Source: Thalassovita litoralis | GTDB taxonomy: Bacteria; Pseudomonadota; Alphaproteobacteria; Rhodobacterales; Rhodobacteraceae | Direction: 5' to 3' | Length of the DNA: 39,060 nt | Assembly (NCBI RefSeq): GCF_900182725.1 | Contig: NZ_FXTO01000032.1 | Location: 1 to 39,060 of the forward strand | Shown: in pieces, positions 33,692 to 39,060 of the stretch | Numbering within the stretch: position 1 is the stretch's first letter | How the letters are laid out: the number at the start of each line of letters is the position of its first letter | The notes under the pieces: model-generated | Databases searched by the model: none | Told to the model about the DNA's origin: nothing | Seen by the model: only the letters and a program-made list of their open reading frames with translations | Translations under genes and position numbers: made by a program

Positions 33692-34386
33692 GCAGCTATC
33701 TGTTCGACACCCCCAAAGTACAGTCCATCCCGGTCAAAGGGGAAGACAAGCAATATCCGATCAACCGCATTTTCTGCGTGGGTCGCAACTATGCCGCCCA
33801 TGCTGCGGAAATGGGCGTAGAGGTGGACCGCGAAGCGCCGTTCTATTTCACCAAATCGCCATCGGCCAATCTGGCATCGGGGTCCACCCTGCCTTATCCG
33901 CCGGGCACCGAAAATTTCCATTATGAAATGGAACTGGTGCTGGTGATCGGCAAGCCGGTGTTCCGGGTGTCGGCCGCGGATGCCGCGGATGCGATCTATG
34001 CCTATGGGTGCGGTCTGGATATGACCCGCCGCGATCTGCAATTGGTCGCACGGGCCAAACAGCGCCCGTGGGATTTGGGCAAGGACGTCGAAGGGTCTGC
34101 CGTGTTCGCGCCGCTGACCAAAGCCGCTGAAATGGGTGAACTGGGCGAACAGCGCATCCATCTGGAAATCAACGGCGAGGTGAAGCAGGACGCACACCTG
34201 AAAGACCTGATCCATAACGTGTCTGAAATCGTGGCAGACCTGTCGAAGTTCTACCATCTGGTGCCGGGCGACGTGATCATGACCGGCACCCCCGCCGGGG
34301 TTGGCCCGGTTGTGGCGGGTGACAAAATCACCGGCGGCGTGGACGGTCTGGACCCGATCGCGCTGACCATCGGCGATCCCGAATAA
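33688..34386 (+). CDS. Fumarylacetoacetate hydrolase family protein (fumarylpyruvate hydrolase)
   Basis: A 232-residue enzyme of the FAH family. Metal-binding acids appear in FHYEMELVLVIG and YGCGLDMTRRDLQ, and GDVIMTGTPAGVGPV is the usual C-terminal signature. Next to gentisate dioxygenase it probably splits fumarylpyruvate (or maleylpyruvate) to fumarate (maleate) and pyruvate, as NagK does. It overlaps gtdA by four bases. No maleylpyruvate isomerase gene is seen in the window. Confidence 0.92.
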   Translation: MSSYLFDTPKVQSIPVKGEDKQYPINRIFCVGRNYAAHAAEMGVEVDREAPFYFTKSPSANLASGSTLPYPPGTENFHYEMELVLVIGKPVFRVSAADAADAIYAYGCGLDMTRRDLQLVARAKQRPWDLGKDVEGSAVFAPLTKAAEMGELGEQRIHLEINGEVKQDAHLKDLIHNVSEIVADLSKFYHLVPGDVIMTGTPAGVGPVVAGDKITGGVDGLDPIALTIGDPE

Positions 34387-34462
34387 GCGGGATTTTCCTA
34401 TTATCTAGCCTAATCATGGACGGGGCGGCCATTGGCCTGCCCCGAACGGAGGAGACGTACCC

Positions 34463-35674
34463 ATGAGCGAAGATCGTATTCTGATTGCCGGTGGTGGCAT
34501 TGGCGGGCTGGCGACGGCCATCGGCCTTGCGCAAAAGGGCATCAAATCGCTGGTTCTGGAAAAAGCCCCGGAACTGGGCGAAATCGGTGCGGGCATTCAG
34601 CTTGGCCCGAACGCGTTTCATGCGTTTGACTATCTGGGTGTGGGCGATGCGGCGCGGTCGATGGCGGTGTATATCGACAACCTGCGCCTGATGGATGCGA
34701 TCTCGGGCGATGAAATCACGCGTATTCCGCTGGATGATGCGTTCCGCGCCCGGTTCAAAAACCCCTATGCCGTGGTGCATCGGGGCGATTTGCATGGGGT
34801 GTTCCTGCGGGCCTGTATGGAACACGATCTGGTTGACCTGCGCACCTCGGCTGCGGTTGAAGATTACGAACAGGACGGCAGCAGCGTCACCGCTATTTTG
34901 CATAATGGCGAACGGATCAAGGGCAAGGCGCTGATTGGGGCCGATGGGCTGTGGTCCAATATCCGCAAGCACGTTGTGGGCGATGGCGCGCCGCGCGTGT
35001 CGGGGCATACCACCTATCGGTCTGTGATCCCAACGGAACAAATGCCCGAAGATTTGCGGTGGAACGCGGCAACCCTGTGGGCCGGGCCGAAATGCCATAT
35101 TGTGCATTACCCACTGTCGGGGTGGAAAGTGTTCAATCTTGTTGTGACCTATCACAACGATGCCGCGCAACCCGTTGCCGGTGTGCCAGTCACGAACGAA
35201 GAAGTCGCCCGCGGGTTCGAGCATGTAAACCCGGTCGCCCGGCAGATCATCGAAAAGGGCAAGGACTGGAAACTGTGGGTGCTGTGCGACCGTGACCCGG
35301 TTTCAAACTGGGTTGATGGACGCGTGGCACTGTTGGGGGATGCGGCGCATCCGCAGCTTCAGTATTTTGCCCAAGGGGCCTGTATGGCGATGGAAGACGC
35401 GGTGGCAATGGCACATGTCATGGGCGACACCCCGAACGACATCGAAAAGGTGTTCCAGACCTATCAGGGAATGCGGACGCTGCGCACCGCGCGTATTCAG
35501 TTGCAGTCGCGTGAAATCGGCCAGCATATTTACCACCCGGCGGGCGCACATGCGGAATTGCGCAATGCCATCATGCGGGCAAAGACCCCGAATGATTGGT
35601 ATGATACGGTCGAATGGCTGTATGGTTCGACCGGGGTGGACGGCGCGGTTTCCCCTGAAACCCTGAAACGCTGA
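34463..35674 (+). CDS. 3-Hydroxybenzoate 6-hydroxylase (FAD monooxygenase)
   Basis: A 403-residue single-component flavin hydroxylase. The FAD site is IAGGGIGGLATAIGLAQKG near residue 6-24. GAGIQLGPNAFHAFDYLGVG, ADGLWSNIRKHV and the GD motif VALLGDAAHPQLQYFAQGAC follow. The C-terminal EWLYGSTG ending is like known 3-hydroxybenzoate 6-hydroxylases. It turns 3-hydroxybenzoate into gentisate, which suits gtdA two genes upstream. A GGAGG site precedes the ATG. A salicylate-type hydroxylase is possible but less likely given the operon. Confidence 0.88.
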   Translation: MSEDRILIAGGGIGGLATAIGLAQKGIKSLVLEKAPELGEIGAGIQLGPNAFHAFDYLGVGDAARSMAVYIDNLRLMDAISGDEITRIPLDDAFRARFKNPYAVVHRGDLHGVFLRACMEHDLVDLRTSAAVEDYEQDGSSVTAILHNGERIKGKALIGADGLWSNIRKHVVGDGAPRVSGHTTYRSVIPTEQMPEDLRWNAATLWAGPKCHIVHYPLSGWKVFNLVVTYHNDAAQPVAGVPVTNEEVARGFEHVNPVARQIIEKGKDWKLWVLCDRDPVSNWVDGRVALLGDAAHPQLQYFAQGACMAMEDAVAMAHVMGDTPNDIEKVFQTYQGMRTLRTARIQLQSREIGQHIYHPAGAHAELRNAIMRAKTPNDWYDTVEWLYGSTGVDGAVSPETLKR

Positions 35675-35695
35675 CCCCAATAGCAACACACAGAC

Positions 35696-35720
35696 AGAAG
35701 CCCCTTTGGGGGCTTCTTTG
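35696..35720 (+). terminator. Rho-independent terminator of the gentisate operon
   Basis: AGAAGCCCC and GGGGCTTCT form a nine-pair stem with a four-base loop, followed by T-rich TTGTTGTT. It lies 21 bases after the hydroxylase stop. Confidence 0.8.
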
Positions 35721-35807
35721 TTGTTGAAATGACGCAAGGTTTTCCCGATCCGTCGCTTGACCTTCTGGGCGGTACAGCGATTTTTACCATAGCGAAGGAG
35801 AAACCCC

Positions 35808-36248
35808 ATGACAGATACGATCTGGAGCACCCCTGTGGTGGTCGAACAGGTGAACGCATTTGGTGCCGGATGTGCCAACGGCCATTTGGGTATCGAATTG
35901 ATCGAAGCAGGCCCGGACTATTTGAAGGCACGGATGCCGGTGGATCATCGCACGAAACAACCGGCGGGCATTCTGCATGGTGGTGTTTCGGTGGCGCTGG
36001 CGGAAACGCTGGCCTCGATCGGTGGGAATTTCGTTGTGGATCGCACAAAGCAAAGCTGCGTCGGGCAGGAAATCAACGCCAACCATATCCGGTCTGAAAC
36101 CGAAGGCTGGGTCTATGGCGTGGCGCGACCCCTGCATCTGGGGCGGCGCAGTCAGGTTTGGGAAATCCGCATCACGAACGAACAGGATAAACTGGTCTGC
36201 ATGTCGCGCATGACGCTGACGGTGATCGACCGTCCGGCGCCGCAGTAA
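35808..36248 (+). CDS. PaaI-family hotdog thioesterase
   Basis: A 146-residue hotdog-fold protein. The family motif is PAGILHGGVSVALAETLASI, and GQEINANHIRSETEGWVYG follows. Members hydrolyse aromatic or fatty acyl-CoA esters. A GAAGGAG site precedes the ATG. It follows the gentisate operon terminator, so it has its own promoter, and is 17 bases before the next gene. A role in releasing CoA from aromatic intermediates is plausible. Confidence 0.9.
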   Translation: MTDTIWSTPVVVEQVNAFGAGCANGHLGIELIEAGPDYLKARMPVDHRTKQPAGILHGGVSVALAETLASIGGNFVVDRTKQSCVGQEINANHIRSETEGWVYGVARPLHLGRRSQVWEIRITNEQDKLVCMSRMTLTVIDRPAPQ

Positions 36249-36265
36249 GCTGCTGGGCATGTATC

Positions 36266-36655
36266 ATGAGCATTTTTGACGAAGACCTGTTCCTGAAGGG
36301 CATGGAGCAACGGAAGTCGACGCTTGGGGCCGACTATGTGGACCAATCCTATGCCGCCGCAGACGATTTTTCCCGCCCCTTCCAAGAAGCCATGACAGCT
36401 TGGTGCTGGGGGTTTGGCTGGGGCGATGAGGTCATCCCGCCCAAGACCCGCTCAATGATGAATCTGGCGATGCTGGGTGCCTTGGGTAAGATGACGGAAT
36501 GGGAATTGCACTGTCGCGGTGCGCTGACCAATGGTGTCACGGTCGAAGAAATCCGTGCCATTATCCACGTCATTGGCATTTATTGCGGTGTTCCGCAGGC
36601 CCTGGAGTGTTTCCGCGCCGCGCGTAAGGTGCTGGAGGCCGAAGGGCTGCTTTGA
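36266..36655 (+). CDS. Carboxymuconolactone decarboxylase family protein
   Basis: A 129-residue helical protein of the CMD/AhpD-like family. Visible signs are LFLKGMEQRKSTLGADYV, MMNLAMLGALGKMTEWELH and EIRAIIHVIGIYCGVPQALE. It lacks a clear CxxC redox pair, so it is of the PcaC-like rather than AhpD type. Its substrate is not known; it may act on aromatic catabolites. It probably shares a transcript with the thioesterase. Confidence 0.9.
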   Translation: MSIFDEDLFLKGMEQRKSTLGADYVDQSYAAADDFSRPFQEAMTAWCWGFGWGDEVIPPKTRSMMNLAMLGALGKMTEWELHCRGALTNGVTVEEIRAIIHVIGIYCGVPQALECFRAARKVLEAEGLL

Positions 36656-36757
36656 ATAACGCAGAGGAACTGGCGCAGGGGATGAGCGCTCAAAGCGCCC
36701 CCCTTTGATGTCTATGGGGTGATCCAAGGGCGGGGCTGTCGAACTATGTCCTGCGGG

Positions 36758-37234
36758 TCAATCGGCACAAAGCGATGCGCGAATGGCGCGGGCCGCCTGA
36801 ACCGCCTGTGCGGCATTCAGGCGGATCATCAGCCCGCGTTTGCCGCCGTTCATGACAACCAGATCGTCGGTGATCGCTTTCTCCTCGAAGGCTGTAGGAA
36901 CGTGTTTTTTCTGACCAAAAGGGCTGATCCCGCCGGTGTGAAACCCGGTCAGTCGTTCGGCCTTGGCCGGTTGCATCATCTGCGCGGATTTGCCGCCAAA
37001 TGCCGCCGCCACTTTTTTCATGGACAGGGTTTCGTCAGAGGGAATAACCACGCAGGCGGGTTTCGTATCGACCTCGACCATCAGGGTTTTCAGAACCTTG
37101 GACGGGTCAACGCCAATCGCATCCGCCGCCTGAAGCCCCACCCGTTCTGATCCGGGGGCATAGTCATATTCCAGCGTTTCAAAGGCGACTTTTGCCTGCT
37201 GTAATGCGCGTGTTGCCGGGGTTGCCTTGCTCAT
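36758..37234 (-). CDS. ybaK: Cys-tRNA(Pro) deacylase (YbaK)
   Basis: A 158-residue protein of the YbaK/prolyl-tRNA editing family. It hydrolyses mischarged Cys-tRNA(Pro). Typical parts are MSKATPATRALQQAKVAFE, VLKTLMVEVDTKPACVVIPS, KKVAAAFGGKSAQM and GISPFGQKKHVPT. Length is normal. It is transcribed alone, convergent to the CMD gene. Confidence 0.95.
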   Translation of the reverse strand: MSKATPATRALQQAKVAFETLEYDYAPGSERVGLQAADAIGVDPSKVLKTLMVEVDTKPACVVIPSDETLSMKKVAAAFGGKSAQMMQPAKAERLTGFHTGGISPFGQKKHVPTAFEEKAITDDLVVMNGGKRGLMIRLNAAQAVQAARAIRASLCAD

Positions 37235-37342
37235 GGTGGGGTCCTTTCCGTCGTTTTCCTATGACTGGACCGCAGAAAAAACAATGGCCGTTACATTCAG
37301 GGCAACCCGGCGCAAAGATATGCGTTGCATCCGCCAAAGGGG

Positions 37343-37381
37343 AAAAACAAAACCGCCCGATCACTCTGACCGGGCGGTTTT
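37343..37381 (-). terminator. Rho-independent terminator of the acyl-CoA synthetase gene
   Basis: An 11-pair stem (AAAACCGCCCG with CGGGCGGTTTT, 37349-37381) has an 11-base loop. On the minus strand it runs into TTTTGTTTTT. It lies 20 bases after the stop of the synthetase gene. Confidence 0.85.
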
Positions 37382-37400
37382 CTGTAATCATGTCAAACGA

Positions 37401-38969
37401 TTATTTGACGATTTGGGATTTCAGGAACTTCTTGTCGATCTTGTTGGTCGGTGACAGCGGCAAATCCCCCTGCCAAAAAGTAATCCCGCGCGGCGCTTTG
37501 TAGCCTGCGATTTTTTCCTTGGCGAAGGCGATCAGTTCCTCCGCCGTGACAGTCGCCCCCTCGCGCAAGGACACAACGGCGTGGACCTCTTCGCCCCATT
37601 TGGGATGGGGGATGCCCAAAACGGCGGCCTGCGCCACCTGCGGGTGTTTCGACAGGCAGTTTTCCGTTTCAATCGGGTACACGTTTTCCCCGCCGGAAAT
37701 GATCAATTCCTTGGTGCGACCGACAAGGAACAGATAGCCGTCTTCGTCCAGATACCCGGCGTCGCCCGTATGATAGAACCCGCCGCGCATGGCGTGGGCG
37801 GTGTCTTCGGGGCGCTTCCAGTAGCCGTTCATCACCTGCGGGCCGCGCAGCAGCACCTCGCCGGGTTGGCCATCGGGCAGGGGATTGTCGTTTTCATCGA
37901 CGATCCGGACCTCGCAATACAGGACAGGTTTGCCAACCGATCCCAGCTTGTCGATATTCGGGTTGCCGGGAACGTGATCCGCCGGGGGCAACACGGTGAC
38001 AACCGGCGATGTTTCCGTCATCCCATAGCCCTGACAGAAGGTCAGACCGGGGATTGCCTCCATCGCGCGTTCAATCAGCCGGATCGGCATCGGGGCCGCG
38101 CCATAGGTCAGGCAGCGAATGGACGAGAAATCGAATTTATCGAAATTCGGGTGATCCATGATCATGTTCAGCATGGTCGGAACCAGTGTCACCGTGGTAA
38201 TCCGGTGATCCTGAATCATTTCCATTGCCTCCTCGACCTCGAATTTCGGCTGGATCACCAGCGTCGACCCATAGGCCGCATGGGTATAGATACGCGACCC
38301 CGATCCCAGATGAAACAAGGGACCGGATAGCAGAATGTGATCGTTTTCCTGAAATCCATATAGATGGCCTGCCGCCGTCGCATTGACCATCATATTCGCG
38401 TGGGACAGCATCACCCCTTTGGGAACGCCCGTCGTGCCAGAGGTGTAGAAGATGATGATCGTGTCATCGTTGCGGCTGGCGCGATCCGTGAAGGCATCAA
38501 CCGATACATCCGAATGGGTTTTCACCAAATCTTCGTAGATCAGCGTATCGCCCGGCAGCACGGCATCCGGCGCATCCCAATCGGCAAAGATCAGGTGCTT
38601 CAGGGACGGGCAGCGTTGCATCAATGCTGCGGCGCGATCCTGAAAATGGCGGTCCACGATCAGCACCTCGGGGGTGCAATCCGCGATCACCTCGACCATT
38701 TCATCTTCGGCCAGACGGTAATTCAGCGGGACGGAAATCGCGCCAATCAGGCTGGGTGAAAAATAGCTTTCTGCGATCCAGTGCGAATTTTGCCCCAGAT
38801 AAGCCACGCGATCACCGGGGGCAACGCCCAGATCCACCAGGGCCTGTGCGATACCATGCAGACGGGCGCAATATTGCGCCCATGTGAAATCGCGGCCTTC
38901 GAAATGCAGCGCCCGGTGGTTCGGACGCCGAAAGGCATGTTTGCGGATATAGTCCGGGAAATGGATCAT
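37401..38969 (-). CDS. Acyl-CoA synthetase (AMP-binding, fatty-acid or aromatic CoA ligase type)
   Basis: A 522-residue ANL-superfamily ligase that activates a carboxylic acid with ATP and joins it to CoA. Motifs are IIIFYTSGTTGVPKGVMLSH (P-loop-like), QGYGMTETSP, FYHTGDAGYLDEDGY, and the late lysine region SPTNKIDKKFLKS. The substrate is not clear; medium or long fatty acids are the default. The start overlaps the stop of an acyl-CoA dehydrogenase gene (ATGA), so it belongs to a fatty-acid or related catabolic operon. Confidence 0.93.
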   Translation of the reverse strand: MIHFPDYIRKHAFRRPNHRALHFEGRDFTWAQYCARLHGIAQALVDLGVAPGDRVAYLGQNSHWIAESYFSPSLIGAISVPLNYRLAEDEMVEVIADCTPEVLIVDRHFQDRAAALMQRCPSLKHLIFADWDAPDAVLPGDTLIYEDLVKTHSDVSVDAFTDRASRNDDTIIIFYTSGTTGVPKGVMLSHANMMVNATAAGHLYGFQENDHILLSGPLFHLGSGSRIYTHAAYGSTLVIQPKFEVEEAMEMIQDHRITTVTLVPTMLNMIMDHPNFDKFDFSSIRCLTYGAAPMPIRLIERAMEAIPGLTFCQGYGMTETSPVVTVLPPADHVPGNPNIDKLGSVGKPVLYCEVRIVDENDNPLPDGQPGEVLLRGPQVMNGYWKRPEDTAHAMRGGFYHTGDAGYLDEDGYLFLVGRTKELIISGGENVYPIETENCLSKHPQVAQAAVLGIPHPKWGEEVHAVVSLREGATVTAEELIAFAKEKIAGYKAPRGITFWQGDLPLSPTNKIDKKFLKSQIVK

Positions 38970-39060
38970 TTTTTGCCCCCAAGAACCGACCGGCCGATGA
39001 TTTCGCGCATCACCTCGCCGGTGCCGCCTGCGATCCGGCCCACGCGGGCGTCGGCCCAGG
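38966..39060 (-). CDS. Acyl-CoA dehydrogenase, C-terminal end only
   Basis: The last 30 or so residues of a gene that continues beyond the right edge. ARVGRIAGGTGEVMREIIGR is the conserved acyl-CoA dehydrogenase C-terminus that contacts FAD. The stop overlaps the synthetase start by four bases. It would be the upstream partner in the same operon. Confidence 0.85.
   Translation of the reverse strand, partial: WADARVGRIAGGTGEVMREIIGRSVLGGKK

Noticed and set aside
36686-36698. Short GCGCT/AGCGC hairpin after the CMD gene
   Set aside because: Only five pairs with no T-run; too weak to call a terminator.
37179-37391. 70-residue minus-strand frame with a CPEC and FCG pattern
   Set aside because: It contains the Cys pairs of a zinc-finger-like motif, but it runs through the acyl-CoA synthetase terminator and the ybaK start in a different frame and has no good ribosome site. 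Left out as uncertain.

Overview
The window is high-GC alphaproteobacterial DNA, most likely Rhodobacteraceae. The basis is the codon use, the pqqABCDE operon with a NosR-like neighbour, the imelysin/di-haem oxidase iron cluster, and tightly overlapping operons. No marker gene was searched, so the family assignment is an inference.

Positions 1 to about 7730 are the right-hand part of an integrated genomic island. Its far left is decayed. It holds an internally deleted IS3-family element, the truncated end of a large phage-type polyvalent protein, a second frameshifted polyvalent remnant, and another IS3-family remnant with a stop mutation. The intact right part holds a replication module on the minus strand (AlpA-like regulator, zinc-finger/Toprim primase-like protein, DUF3987 protein and two small genes). 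An unknown 234-residue protein abuts a P4-type tyrosine integrase. The island ends at a short copy of a tRNA-Leu 3' end (7714-7730), the probable attR.

The chromosome follows. A Tat-exported ApbE flavin transferase and a NosR/NirI-like membrane flavo-iron-sulfur protein (7835-10809) diverge from pqqABCDE (10966-14164), which is followed by a zinc alcohol dehydrogenase. A perfect palindrome lies in the divergent gap. Next come an 810-residue single-pass membrane protein with a PilP/GspC-like end and a divergent SIMPL-domain periplasmic protein.

From 18828 to 24883, all on the minus strand, lies an iron module. In order of transcription it contains a small ORF, hemP, an imelysin, bfd, bfr, a di-haem oxidoreductase (DUF1111), a second imelysin and a DUF1513 protein. 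A large operator-like palindrome (24951-25003) precedes it. Divergently, mnmH faces a FAD-domain/SelD fusion, so selenium is probably used for 2-selenouridine in tRNA. nadA-nadB-nadC for NAD synthesis lie upstream of selD.

A MarR regulator (32041-32508) diverges from a 3-hydroxybenzoate/gentisate operon (gentisate dioxygenase, fumarylacetoacetate-hydrolase family protein, 3-hydroxybenzoate 6-hydroxylase). A palindromic MarR-type operator lies between them. The window closes with a PaaI thioesterase, a carboxymuconolactone-decarboxylase family protein, ybaK, an acyl-CoA synthetase and the very end of an acyl-CoA dehydrogenase gene.
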